From [Ruminococcus] lactaris ATCC 29176 (GTDB lineage: Bacteria; Bacillota; Clostridia; Lachnospirales; Lachnospiraceae): DNA of 64,000 nt. Shown in pieces: positions 17,879 through 27,103 of this stretch (within the stretch, counting starts at the first letter, position 1; every line of letters starts with the position of its first letter). The notes beneath the pieces were generated by a model. That model was given only the letters and a program-made list of their open reading frames with translations, had not been told where the DNA came from and did not search any database. Location: positions 2,108,001-2,172,000 of the forward strand of contig NZ_CP102292.1 of assembly GCF_025152405.1 (NCBI RefSeq). Direction: 5' to 3'. The position numbers and the translations under genes are program-made.

Positions 17879-17924
17879 CAGATTCATAGATGTCGGGGGC
17901 AAAAGTCCCCGACTCTGCCATCTG
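17879..17924 (-). terminator. terminator-like hairpin after the B12-controlled lipoprotein
   Basis: An inner stem GTCGGGG/CCCCGAC (loop ACTTTTG on the minus strand) sits inside an outer CAGAT/ATCTG pairing. No good T run follows. The inner hairpin is almost the same as the right-hand hairpin of the 194-bp repeat family (GTCGGGG, GCTTTTG, CCCCGAC). Confidence 0.45.
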
Positions 17925-17948
17925 TACAAATCTGCTTTATAAGAAGAT

Positions 17949-18500
17949 TTATTCATCTTTCAACGGATTTTCAATACTTACCTTGTGATCATACCACACG
18001 CCTTTTTTCCCGATCAGAGCCAGATCAAACTCCTGATCGATCACTGTAACCGGAATATCAAATCCATAAACCTCTTCCGTAGTTCCATCGGAATAGGTCA
18101 CCGTATCTACGGTCGGCTGCAGAAGTTCTGCTCCATCCTTCTGGGCATCCTCTGCCTTACCAGGGAACAGATTGACAATATTCTTTGAATGAAGGGTGAC
18201 ATGAAAGACCATCTTTCCGTCTTTCACAGTCAAAGTTCCCTTTCCATCCTTTGTCTCATTTGCATGAAACATCGAACTGTCTGTATGAAATTCTGCAGTA
18301 TATACACCATCTTCCAGTCCTGCATCTTCTGCTGCATTTTTCTTTTCCGAAGATTCTTCTGCTGTTCCTTCCTCTTTTGAAGAATCCTGTTCTGTCTGTA
18401 CTTTCTTAGTATCTTTCGTATCTGCCTTACCGCCACATCCTGCAAGCATTGAGGCAGTCATCATAACAGAAAGTGTCACTGCCAACAGTCTTTTTCTCAT
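17949..18500 (-). CDS. B12-controlled lipoprotein of unknown function
   Basis: A 183-residue lipoprotein: signal MRKRLLAVTLSVMMTASMLAGC with lipobox LAGC, a charged linker rich in K, E, D and S (about 25-60), and one extracellular domain beginning LEDGVYTAEFHTDSSMFHANETKDGKGTLTV. That domain has several histidines (FHTD, MFHAN, FHVTLHS) and looks beta-rich. AGGAG before ATG 18500 favours this start over 18524; the gene begins 13 bases after the CbiK-like stop codon. Control by the cobalamin riboswitch suggests a role in corrinoid, cobalt or related metal capture at the cell surface. I do not recognise the family with certainty. Confidence 0.7.
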   Translation of the reverse strand: MRKRLLAVTLSVMMTASMLAGCGGKADTKDTKKVQTEQDSSKEEGTAEESSEKKNAAEDAGLEDGVYTAEFHTDSSMFHANETKDGKGTLTVKDGKMVFHVTLHSKNIVNLFPGKAEDAQKDGAELLQPTVDTVTYSDGTTEEVYGFDIPVTVIDQEFDLALIGKKGVWYDHKVSIENPLKDE

Positions 18501-18513
18501 GAAAAATAATCTC

Positions 18514-19710
18514 CTATTCTGCATCCATTGCTGCTTTTGTATGAGCTACATAAAGCTGCTGGATCTCTTTAATCTCACCTAAACCGGCAATCTGAGTCTC
18601 AATGTTGTCAAATGCGTCTGCCGCTTCAAACTGGCTCTTCCAGGAATCATCATCATCGCCTGCCATATCATTATTGGCATGATCTCCTGCTACAACCATC
18701 AGCGGACGAAGTACAACATTTTTGTATCCTGCTGCTTTGATCTTTTCAATCACTGACTCACAGGAAGTCTCTTCCGGTTCACCTTCTACTGTTCCGATAA
18801 ATACATTCTCATATCCAAGCTGTTCCATCTGCGTCTGCATCTGGGAATAGCTGATCTTTGCTGTATGGGATGTTCCATGTCCCATAAATACAAATGCTGT
18901 TCCTGCTTCTTTTGCAGCATCCAGGCTTTCATACTCGGTTACTTTTACTGCCTCTGCTGTGATCGCTTTTGCTACGGCTTCCTTATCTGCATTGATCACA
19001 GTTGCATCGGAACCAACTTCTCCAAGCAGTGGCTCTGCAATTTTTACTGACTCGAACTTATCTTTATAATTTTCCACTGCTTCTGTCAGCTCATCATATT
19101 CTGCACCATGCATCAGATGCGTCGGCTGCACGATCAGATTCTTGACACCGTTCTTTACAGCTCTTTCTAAAGCCTGATCCATATTATCAATCTTTTCTCC
19201 GTCACGTGCCTGAACATGGTTGATGATGATCTGAGCCGTAAATGCTCTTCTTACAGACCACTCAGGATAAGCTGCCTGAAGTGCCTTTTCAATTCCACCA
19301 ATATCCTCTGCACGGCTGTCATTAAAGGAAGTTCCGAAACTTACAACTAAAAGTTCATTTTCCCCAATCTCATCCTCATTCAGTGGATCATCTTTTGATG
19401 CGTCTCCCGTATCTCTTCCGAAATAATCCGGGTCTGCATTTTCACCTTCTACTAACTCTTTCTGTGCATCTGTCAATGCATCCCATGCCTTCTTTGCAGC
19501 TTCGCACTGCTCATCTGTCTTGTCTGTCCTCTCCTGCACATAAATATCATCAATCAGCTTTGCCACTTTATCTGCCGCCTCCTGATCTTTTTCTTTGGTT
19601 GACTGTTCAGATTTGGTTGAATTGTCGTCACTGTTCTTTCCACCACATCCACTTAACATGGATATTCCAAGTGCAGTTACCAGAAATGCTGTCAATAATT
19701 TTTTCTTCAT
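18514..19710 (-). CDS. lipoprotein form of CbiK-type cobalt chelatase
   Basis: A 398-residue protein with lipoprotein signal (MLSGC, Cys22), an acidic linker region to about residue 115, then a complete CbiK-like anaerobic cobaltochelatase domain starting ELLVVSFGTSFNDSR. Likely metal or catalytic histidines are in QPTHLMHGAEYD and FMGHGTSHTAKISY, with VVAGDHANNDMAGDD near the C-terminus. CbiK inserts cobalt into sirohydrochlorin in the anaerobic B12 pathway and is usually cytoplasmic; exported forms are known from sulfate reducers. Here no other cobalamin-biosynthesis gene is nearby, so a surface role such as cobalt or tetrapyrrole binding is possible. A cobalamin riboswitch controls it. Confidence 0.85.
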   Translation of the reverse strand: MKKKLLTAFLVTALGISMLSGCGGKNSDDNSTKSEQSTKEKDQEAADKVAKLIDDIYVQERTDKTDEQCEAAKKAWDALTDAQKELVEGENADPDYFGRDTGDASKDDPLNEDEIGENELLVVSFGTSFNDSRAEDIGGIEKALQAAYPEWSVRRAFTAQIIINHVQARDGEKIDNMDQALERAVKNGVKNLIVQPTHLMHGAEYDELTEAVENYKDKFESVKIAEPLLGEVGSDATVINADKEAVAKAITAEAVKVTEYESLDAAKEAGTAFVFMGHGTSHTAKISYSQMQTQMEQLGYENVFIGTVEGEPEETSCESVIEKIKAAGYKNVVLRPLMVVAGDHANNDMAGDDDDSWKSQFEAADAFDNIETQIAGLGEIKEIQQLYVAHTKAAMDAE

Positions 19711-19807
19711 CTTTTCCTCCCTGATCTTTGATCAATGCTTTTTGGAACAGAACGGTTCAGATATACAGATATACACCGACTCTGGCTTTTGTCTGCATAA
19801 ATAAGTA

Positions 19808-19840
19808 AATAAAACCCCCGTTAAAAAACGAGGGTTCAAA
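19808..19840 (-). terminator. terminator of the cobalamin riboswitch
   Basis: Minus-strand AACCCTCGTT pairs with AACGGGGGTT around TTTT and is followed by TTATTTACTTATTT. It lies between the aptamer and the CbiK-like gene, and is the probable off-state of the switch. Confidence 0.8.
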
Positions 19841-19944
19841 TAACATCTGCTTCGCACGAATAAACCGTCTTCTTATAAAAAACAGTCTGTCATCTTTTTC
19901 GTACCGCCAATTCCTCGTGGCCTGAACTCTTCGTTCCTGTACTG

Positions 19945-20120
19945 CGAAAGGCAGGTCTCCCGGCTGATCGTTCAGACGCATCCAGCTTACCTTCCCGGTC
20001 TCCCAGTGGTCTTACGGCTGTTGCTCACGAAATACGGTGACGAGTTCGTACAGGATTCGCACCTGTTTCCCTTTTCACCAGTCCTGACATTTTGTCCGAC
20101 TGACACCTTACGCATCTTTC
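19945..20120 (-). ncRNA. cobalamin riboswitch aptamer
   Basis: The minus-strand RNA carries the B12 box AGCCGGGAGACCTGCC (19965-19950), the core AAGGGAAACAGGTGCGAATC with CCTGT at about 20072-20048, and the ACCACTGGGA segment near 20010, in the usual order. With the downstream hairpin at 19808-19840 it should terminate transcription when adenosylcobalamin is bound. It controls the CbiK-like and following lipoprotein genes. Confidence 0.93.
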
Positions 20121-20139
20121 ATTTAATTGTAACGGGGAT

Positions 20140-20169
20140 ATTCTAACACCTTCCCTGAAGATCTGTCAA
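20140..20169 (-). promoter_or_regulatory. promoter of the B12-controlled operon
   Basis: Minus-strand TTGACA (20169-20164), an 18-base spacer and TAGAAT (20145-20140). The -35 box overlaps the stop codon of the upstream Rpn-family gene. Confidence 0.6.
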
Positions 20170-21227
20170 GAAATATCCCTCTTACCTTTTTGCTCCTCCA
20201 AAGTCCTGCGTAATCTTTCAGTCTCTTCCTCCGCTGCTTTTGCACGCTTTTCCGCTTCTTCAATTTCTTCTTTTGCCTTCCTTTTCACCTCATCAACTTC
20301 CTTTTTCGCTTTCCGCTTTGTCTCGTTCAGTTCTTCTTCCATCTCATCGATCATCAGCTTTACTGTATTTCGATCCATAATTTCCAGTTCTTTTGAAAAC
20401 ATCTCCATCATCCCTTCCATATTCAGGCACAGAGTGTAGATTTCTTCATAAATTTTCTGAAATTCAGGATTCCTGTCCAACAGTTTCATAATCATATCCG
20501 GATCATCCTGACTTAGAAATACCAACCACTCTTCCAATTTATTCTCTATCTTTTTATCTTTATTGTGGATGATGTTATTAAAAATGTCAAGACATACAAA
20601 TGTATACTCCTGTAATAGATTGATCTCCACGCCGGTATCGCTTGTCTGTCGGAATCGATGCAGGTACAGCTCTGCTGAAAATTTTCTGAATTCACTGCCA
20701 CTCTTTTCAAACAAGACGATTGTGTATACTTTTTTTATATTTTTATAGCTGAATGTTGCACCCAGTTCCTCCCTTGCTCTTTTATACTGTCTCAGTAGCA
20801 GATCCGCCGAATAGCACGCACTTCTCTCTCCCGGGAACAGATACCCGATCTTCTGCACCTCTACATTTGCAATACTTCCGTCCTCCAGCTGTACTACAAC
20901 ATCCATCACCAGCAGGGAACTTTCAGCCGCAATCCTTGCAGACTCATTTGGCAGTACCTTTAATACTTTCACTCTCTGTCCCAACATCTCTGATATAAAA
21001 TCATTAAACCGATCCGGTCTGGTATCAGGATTCATAATAGCTTTAAAATAAGTATCATATAATAATTTGATTCCCTTCACTCCCGTACATAGATCGAGAT
21101 ATTCCTGCTGACAGGTTTCTTTCCATCCACAAAAAGTTTTCCACAACTCTTTATTTTCTCTTAATTCTTCAAGCACCTCCCCTCTTGTCCTTATGATTGG
21201 AAAATAATTTTGCAGTTTGTTCTTCAT
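20166..21227 (-). CDS. Rpn/PD-(D/E)XK family nuclease (putative transposase)
   Basis: A 353-residue protein of the PD-(D/E)XK group often annotated as Rpn-family recombination-promoting nuclease or putative transposase. The nuclease core includes LLYDTYFKAIMNPDTRPDRF (about 56-75), then LVMDVVVQLEDGSIANVEVQKIG (about 107-129), in which the Asp and the ExQ pair fit the active site. The last 65 residues are a charged coiled coil (MIDEMEEELNETKRKAKKEV and onward). ATG 21227 after AAAGGA is preferred to the TTG at 21233. It stands alone between the B12 operon and the glycosidase. Members of this family act in DNA recombination in E. coli; no terminal repeats were seen around this copy. Confidence 0.75.
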   Translation of the reverse strand: MKNKLQNYFPIIRTRGEVLEELRENKELWKTFCGWKETCQQEYLDLCTGVKGIKLLYDTYFKAIMNPDTRPDRFNDFISEMLGQRVKVLKVLPNESARIAAESSLLVMDVVVQLEDGSIANVEVQKIGYLFPGERSACYSADLLLRQYKRAREELGATFSYKNIKKVYTIVLFEKSGSEFRKFSAELYLHRFRQTSDTGVEINLLQEYTFVCLDIFNNIIHNKDKKIENKLEEWLVFLSQDDPDMIMKLLDRNPEFQKIYEEIYTLCLNMEGMMEMFSKELEIMDRNTVKLMIDEMEEELNETKRKAKKEVDEVKRKAKEEIEEAEKRAKAAEEETERLRRTLEEQKGKRDIS

Positions 21228-21476
21228 AGGCAATTCCTTTCTTCTGATGATTTTTTTCTGACTGTTCTCTGCAGATTTTCATTTTGACCATTTATTTTAA
21301 TTACATTGAATCGATGCTTTGAATAAAAGCAGTTGACCTTGTTCTGAATTCAGATGCTCCATGAATCGGAGTAATTACAGAATACATGACAAATACTGGA
21401 ATTGCAATTTGTATTTTGTTCATAACTCATCTTTTTTGTCGATAAAATTGTGGATAATTTTTTTGGGGGAGGATAA

Positions 21477-21521
21477 CAAAAGAGTCCGGACATACATTTT
21501 CTGTATATCCAGACTCTTTTC
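21477..21521. terminator. bidirectional terminator after the glycosidase gene
   Basis: AAAAGAGTCCGGACATACA and TGTATATCCAGACTCTTTT form a 19-bp stem with two mismatches around TTTTC. Symmetric A and T flanks allow it to work on both strands. The rest of the 346-base gap between the Rpn-family gene and the glycosidase is AT-rich, and I see no other feature in it. Confidence 0.85.
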
Positions 21522-21573
21522 TTTTTAACAAAGCTTTTCGCAGCTCAGTTCATTTTCATCCTGTCTGCATTTC

Positions 21574-24500
21574 TTAAGCTCTGCGTTTCTTTTTAAATGC
21601 AATTACGATCACTGCACCTGCTGCAAGCAATGTCATTCCGAAGAATGGAATTACATTGGCTGCATCTCCGGTCTTCACTGTAGTAGTCTTAACGGCATCT
21701 GCCTTCTTATCAGAATCATTCTTATTTAAGTCATTCTTATTTGAATCATCTTTCTTTGAATCATTCTTCTTATCATCGTCAGCTGCCGGTTTCTTTTTCA
21801 GACCATCCAGTGCCTTCTCGATTGCTGCTGCCATTGCGTCAACTTTATCCTGTTCGGATTCTTTCAGACCCTTTTCTACCGCTGCGACTGCATCATCCAA
21901 AGCCTTCAGACTTTCTTCTGTATACTTACTTCTGTCAATCTTATCTGCTTTTGCAATTGCTGCATTCACTGCTGTATAGTCTGCATCCTCTTCTACAGCC
22001 GGTTTTTCAACCAGTGCTGCATACGCATTATTGATTGCTGCTGCCATTGCATCGACTCTGCTCTGCTCGGATTTCTTCAGTCCTTCTACTACCGCTGCAA
22101 CTGCATCATCCAGTGCTTTCAGACTCTCATCTGTATATCTGCTTCTGTCTACTCTTGCAGCTTTTTCTTTTGCTGCATTTACTGCTGTGTAGTCTGCATC
22201 TTTTTCAACCAGTGCTGCATAGGCATTGTTAATTGCTGCTGCCATTGCATCGACTCTGCTCTGCTCGGATTTCTTCAGTCCTTCTACTACCGCTGCAACT
22301 GCATCATCCAGTGCTTTCAGACTCTCATCTGTATATCTGCTTCTGTCTACTCCTGCAGCTTTTTCTTTTGCTGAATTTACTGCTGTATAATCTGCATCTT
22401 CTTCTACAACCGGTCCGTCATTTTTTGCCAGTGCTGCTACGGCTGCCTCAAGAGCTGCCTTCGCATTGGCTACTTCAGACCAGGACTTATCCGGCTGATT
22501 TCCTGCATTGATCGCTGCATCAAGTTCTGTGATCAGTGCTTCAGATGCTGTGATCTGCTCATTCAGGGCTGCTACAGATTCTGCTGTATAAATATCCTTT
22601 GCCGCCTCTGTCTTTGCTTCTTTTAATATCTTCCGGTATTCTGTCAGATCGTATGGATCTGAATCTGTTGCACTTCCATTTACCTGAATCTCTACGATAT
22701 GGTTCTCATGTCCGCTTGTAGTATTACTTCCAACTTTACCCATTGCGTACAGACGTACATATCTTCCTGTCACAGCTTCTCCGCTGTATAATGCTTTTCC
22801 TGCTGAAGTTTCTGCATATAATGTATCTGTCGGATCCACACCTAAATTATATACATCAGAATCTCCACTGTAATAGAGAACTGTCTTCTTCGCAAAATCT
22901 GCTGTATCAGATACTACCAGTGCGGTTGCCTTATAAGTTCTTCCATCAGTCCAGTAACGCCATAAGTTTACATTGTTGATCCTGCACTGCTGTCCGAGAT
23001 CAATTGTAATGTAAGAACCTTTATCTTTTCCGTCTTTTCCGTAAATTGCATAGCTGTCAGAATCATTATTAAGACCATCTACTGCCTTGGAAAGCGGACT
23101 TCTTGTATTGGTCATATCTGTTGTCTCATTTGCATCTACCCATGCAGCTGTTACATTTTTCTGATATGCCAGATTTTCTACTACTTTCGGCACAAGTGTT
23201 GCATAACCTGCTGTCAGTGCCTCTTTTGCTGCCTGGATCGCTGAAGCATCTCCACCTGAGATGGCACTCGTTGCATTGGAAAGAAGCGTATCCATATTGG
23301 CTGCTGTCCAGGACTCTGTTGTCCAGTTATTTTTTTCTGCTGTGATCTTCTTCACAGTCTCTGCCAGTCCTGATGTCGGAACTTCATCGTAACCAAGACT
23401 TCTGTCATAAACTGCTACATTTGTCACAGCTCCGTTTACACCGTTACCAACGATCTTTGCTGCCGGAACTGCGAACTCTTTGTTCTCTGCATTATATACA
23501 GACGCACTTATCTGTCCGTCTACATAAATACGAACCAGTCCGTTATTTTCTTTTACACCAACGATCATAGATTCTGTTGCATCGGAAATAACTGCATCAG
23601 CTGTTGCTGTCACACCGTTTACCGTGAAATACGGATGTCCTTCCGCATTGATTCCGAGTTCATAAGCATCTCCCTGCTTTACAAGGACAACGCTTCTGTC
23701 TGCTGTCTGAACCTGTGCTGCTACTGTGAATCCGTTGGTTCCTTCTACGCTGCGGTCTTTTCCACTGATCTCGCTGTTGCTTCCCTCTACAGTTTCTTTC
23801 TCTGCAATCTTATTCTCTGCATAGTATGGAGCTGAGATCTTTCCTGTAATCTGATTTCCGGCTGCATCTGCTCCACTCTCTGCGGATACTTCTACAACAT
23901 CGCCATCATTCAGTGCTGTAGCAAATGTCAGTTTAAATGTACGCAGGTCTGCATACTCTGAAACTGTCACATTATCAACAACTTCATTATTTACTTTGAC
24001 CTTCAGGATTGCATTTCCTTTGATCTTTTCACTTAACTGTACCCGAAGCTCTGTTCCTGAAACACTTGTCAGACTCTTGAATGTCGGTGCAGTTGTATCT
24101 GCATCCTGGCTCAGAGACCATACCTGTACTTCACCCGGCTGAAGTGTAACGGATACTTCTTCACCCTTTGTATAAGTATCTTTTGCTGTCGCAATCGTTC
24201 CATTCGGAGAATAAGTATGTACTGTACTCATGTGGTAAGTACCGGCTTTTGTAACTCCGATTGCATCATTCAGTGTAAATGTGATCGTCTTCTCTGTTGC
24301 AGACGGGTTTCTCATGGAAATGATTCCTGCATTTCCATCGAAGCATGCAAATCCATATGGATTCTGTACTTCACCGCTGCTCATTCCACCATTTCTGTAA
24401 GTGCTGAGTCTTGTTGCACTGGATGGATGGCTACCGATCATCTTCGCATTCTTCAGCTTGGAGAAATTTTCTTCCTCCCACTCAAGGAACTCTGCATTTA

Positions 24501-26904
24501 CAAGATATTTATCCTTGTCCAGCAGTGAATCAGAGTAATAAAGCTCCCAGAATGCAGTTCCTCTTGTTCCCATCATATACAGGTAATTCTTGAACTGTTC
24601 TGCTGTCATGGAGTCAGCTACGATTCCTGTTCCTTCACTTCCGTAGATCGGGTCATGGTTATAAAGATTTGCCAATGGGAACTGAAACTGGTGTACCTGA
24701 ACAAACTCATAGTAGTTCGCATCACGGTAAGTCAGCATATTGTCCATCTTATTATTCAGCGTACCATTACTGATCTCTCCACGGTCTCCTGCACACTGTA
24801 ACCATACAGAGTTTGCCCACTGTAAGAACCATGGACTTGGGTTGACATAACAGGTCAGGGAAATCCACAAGTTCTTAATATTATAATCTTTCTCAGCCTG
24901 ACGGATATTCTCCATCAGCACGATCCATTTCTCCCAAAGGTCTGTCACATGGTACATCTGATTCTGTCCACCATACATATGGCGGTGTTCCTCACTGTAT
25001 CCTACAACACCTTCTCCTGACGGGAATGCATTATACTGTGCAACATCTGCAAATCCATCCCACTTCCAGTAGTTCACTCCATAGTCGTGCATCCAGTTGA
25101 TCGCCATTTCTTCAAACTTCTGAACATAAGTTGCATCTGCAACATCAATGGAACCACCGGATTTACTTCCTGTTCCGCTCTTTGTCAGGATATCTGCCAG
25201 AGAACCGAAGAAGTTGTATCCTCCTCTTGGTCCAATCCATACACCGAAATCAGATCCCAGTTTATTTACCAGGGAACTGGATGTCGTCAGTCCATTCGGG
25301 AACTTGGAGTTAAACTCCCAGAATCCTGTTGTATTCAGGGTCGTTCCTGAACGTACGGAATCTACAACCGATGTATCATTGTAGTTGTTCCATCCATCAT
25401 CCACTACATAGGAATCCATCGGGCGAACTCCGGTCTGTGTCAGTTCCTTCTCGATTTCAATGAATGAGGAAAGGATATTATCATCATCAATTCTCATCAT
25501 GTTGTCGAACCAGGAGTTGTACTGCAGACGGAAATCTGACGGAGTTGCAATACTGTCGATATAATCATAAAAATCACTTTGGATGACTCCCTGATCACTT
25601 CCGTCACTATGGCTTGCACCAACAACGGTCTGCCAGGAAATATACTTTCCATCCTCAGTCAGCTGTCCGTCTCTCTCAAAATCTGTAAAATTCTTTCCTG
25701 TATAGTAGCGTACATGTCCCAAACCTGATTCAATCTGTGTATCAGTTTCCGGGAATTCTGATCCCACAAACATTCCATCAATATAGATCGGCTGTCCGAG
25801 ATTTGCCTTATATTCGCTCATCTCTACAACACCGCCGACTCCCTTCGGAACAGTCCATGTCTTATCGCTGTCTGTGACTGTCAGATGCTCGCCATCGATA
25901 TAATCCATGCGGACATCCTTATCTTCACTGTCAATCTCCAGGAACTTACGCATGAAATGATCCCCATCATACATGACAATCTTTTCTGTAATATTGGCTT
26001 CGCCTGTTCCCATCTGAACCGGATCAAATTCAAAAGTAATCATCTTACCGGTCTTATTGACATCATTGATCACTGCTGTTGTATCATCAATCGAAGTCGA
26101 TTTCAGTGTCAGTTCACTGGATTTGATTTCTTTTCCGGCAATCTGTGTACCTTTGTCAAGAACAGTTGTTCCGGCTGTATCCTGCACATCCAGTTCTCCG
26201 ACATTCATAAACTTATTCCGGTTTGCATCCTGCCAGTGGTAGGACTCAATACCAACCAGTTTGATCTTGGATGTCGTCACTGTTTCATCCAGCTCGATCG
26301 CATCCGGCTTTGTATTTGCATCGGTTGTCAGTGAAATTTCTGCATTTCCACCAACCGTTGCATCCTGCCATGCACTGCCATCCCAGTACTGGATCTTCAG
26401 TTTGGTCAGACGTCCGGTACAGTTATACTTCGCACTATTATCATAACGCGGTGTATAAACCACTTTTTTTACTTCTTTTTCTGATCCAAAATTTACTACC
26501 AGTTTCATATCATCCGAATTAGAACACCAGAAATTGCCTGTTGTATCGGTAATCCCGTCTAATATCTGACTGCTATTTCCCTCACTGGTCGTATATTCTT
26601 CCAATGAAACTGCCCCGTTACTTGTCTCATCCAGCGTCTTAATCACAAATTCTTCTGAATTTTCTCCCGGTGTGAACACTGAATTTCCAAGCAGGTTCTC
26701 AATTTTTGTCGTGGAAAGCCTGTCATCAGAAATACTGAACTCACGGCTGAGCTTATCATTTCCAATGGTCACAATATTTCCACTCTTCGTAGCACTGACT
26801 GCATCCTGTGCGGCTTCTACTTCAGTCACTGCAAGCGGTGAAATCTGCACACAGCTTAATGCTGTCACAAGTGCAACCGCTTTTTTTAGTTTCCCTTTCA
26901 TCAT
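21574..26904 (-). CDS. large cell-surface glycoside hydrolase, GH36-like (clan GH-D)
   Basis: A 1776-residue exported protein: signal peptide (about 1-31), a discoidin-like sugar-binding region (about 110-240), then a catalytic region with clan GH-D features. These are LQYNSWFDNMM, VVDDGWNNYND near residue 500, the probable nucleophile D616 in YWKWDGFAD and QCAGDRGEIS near residue 720. Next come a LamG-like domain (about 1060-1200), a second F5/8-type C domain (about 1240-1400), three FIVAR repeats (about 1490-1710), a K/N/D-rich wall spacer and a C-terminal anchor (VKTGD, hydrophobic helix, KKKRRA). The anchor lacks the LP of a canonical LPXTG. Alpha-galactosidase or alpha-N-acetylgalactosaminidase activity on host mucin glycans is likely but unproven. 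Confidence 0.8.
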   Translation of the reverse strand: MMKGKLKKAVALVTALSCVQISPLAVTEVEAAQDAVSATKSGNIVTIGNDKLSREFSISDDRLSTTKIENLLGNSVFTPGENSEEFVIKTLDETSNGAVSLEEYTTSEGNSSQILDGITDTTGNFWCSNSDDMKLVVNFGSEKEVKKVVYTPRYDNSAKYNCTGRLTKLKIQYWDGSAWQDATVGGNAEISLTTDANTKPDAIELDETVTTSKIKLVGIESYHWQDANRNKFMNVGELDVQDTAGTTVLDKGTQIAGKEIKSSELTLKSTSIDDTTAVINDVNKTGKMITFEFDPVQMGTGEANITEKIVMYDGDHFMRKFLEIDSEDKDVRMDYIDGEHLTVTDSDKTWTVPKGVGGVVEMSEYKANLGQPIYIDGMFVGSEFPETDTQIESGLGHVRYYTGKNFTDFERDGQLTEDGKYISWQTVVGASHSDGSDQGVIQSDFYDYIDSIATPSDFRLQYNSWFDNMMRIDDDNILSSFIEIEKELTQTGVRPMDSYVVDDGWNNYNDTSVVDSVRSGTTLNTTGFWEFNSKFPNGLTTSSSLVNKLGSDFGVWIGPRGGYNFFGSLADILTKSGTGSKSGGSIDVADATYVQKFEEMAINWMHDYGVNYWKWDGFADVAQYNAFPSGEGVVGYSEEHRHMYGGQNQMYHVTDLWEKWIVLMENIRQAEKDYNIKNLWISLTCYVNPSPWFLQWANSVWLQCAGDRGEISNGTLNNKMDNMLTYRDANYYEFVQVHQFQFPLANLYNHDPIYGSEGTGIVADSMTAEQFKNYLYMMGTRGTAFWELYYSDSLLDKDKYLVNAEFLEWEEENFSKLKNAKMIGSHPSSATRLSTYRNGGMSSGEVQNPYGFACFDGNAGIISMRNPSATEKTITFTLNDAIGVTKAGTYHMSTVHTYSPNGTIATAKDTYTKGEEVSVTLQPGEVQVWSLSQDADTTAPTFKSLTSVSGTELRVQLSEKIKGNAILKVKVNNEVVDNVTVSEYADLRTFKLTFATALNDGDVVEVSAESGADAAGNQITGKISAPYYAENKIAEKETVEGSNSEISGKDRSVEGTNGFTVAAQVQTADRSVVLVKQGDAYELGINAEGHPYFTVNGVTATADAVISDATESMIVGVKENNGLVRIYVDGQISASVYNAENKEFAVPAAKIVGNGVNGAVTNVAVYDRSLGYDEVPTSGLAETVKKITAEKNNWTTESWTAANMDTLLSNATSAISGGDASAIQAAKEALTAGYATLVPKVVENLAYQKNVTAAWVDANETTDMTNTRSPLSKAVDGLNNDSDSYAIYGKDGKDKGSYITIDLGQQCRINNVNLWRYWTDGRTYKATALVVSDTADFAKKTVLYYSGDSDVYNLGVDPTDTLYAETSAGKALYSGEAVTGRYVRLYAMGKVGSNTTSGHENHIVEIQVNGSATDSDPYDLTEYRKILKEAKTEAAKDIYTAESVAALNEQITASEALITELDAAINAGNQPDKSWSEVANAKAALEAAVAALAKNDGPVVEEDADYTAVNSAKEKAAGVDRSRYTDESLKALDDAVAAVVEGLKKSEQSRVDAMAAAINNAYAALVEKDADYTAVNAAKEKAARVDRSRYTDESLKALDDAVAAVVEGLKKSEQSRVDAMAAAINNAYAALVEKPAVEEDADYTAVNAAIAKADKIDRSKYTEESLKALDDAVAAVEKGLKESEQDKVDAMAAAIEKALDGLKKKPAADDDKKNDSKKDDSNKNDLNKNDSDKKADAVKTTTVKTGDAANVIPFFGMTLLAAGAVIVIAFKKKRRA
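22035..22430 (-). repeat. two 198-bp tandem units encoding FIVAR repeats
   Basis: Units 22035-22232 and 22233-22430 are nearly identical at DNA level, each coding a 66-residue FIVAR unit (DYTAVN, DRSRYTDESLKALDDAVAAV, VDAMAAAINNAYAALVEK). A third, more diverged unit lies at about 21800-22000. The length is a multiple of three, so copy number can change without breaking the frame. Confidence 0.9.
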
Positions 26905-27002
26905 AGAAACTTATCTCCTTCCTCCCATTTTCGTGAGTATCTTATTTATATTAAGATACATCCTACTTTATTGTATCTCTTTTTTCCTCTCAAATCTTGT
27001 CA

Positions 27003-27012
27003 CCCCCCCCCC
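27003..27012 (-). repeat. G10 homopolymer tract upstream of the glycosidase gene
   Basis: Ten consecutive C on the plus strand, read as G10 on the coding strand, about 100 bases before the glycosidase ATG. A possible promoter (TTGAGA, 17 bases, TAAAGT) begins within 15 bases downstream of it. Such tracts are prone to slipped-strand length change. Confidence 0.85.
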
Positions 27013-27103
27013 ACATTTTTTTGCTGTTTTTTGTCTGATTCGGAACTATTCGGATCTGTCTCGCATCCGTTTAGTGAAAGGGATTTGATTAGACTGGTAT
27101 ATT

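Noticed and set aside
20166-21227. Complete insertion sequence around the first Rpn-family gene
   Set aside because: No terminal inverted repeats or target duplications seen; a short AATTTGTATTTTGTT near 21406 resembles the end of the 310-bp element but has no partner.
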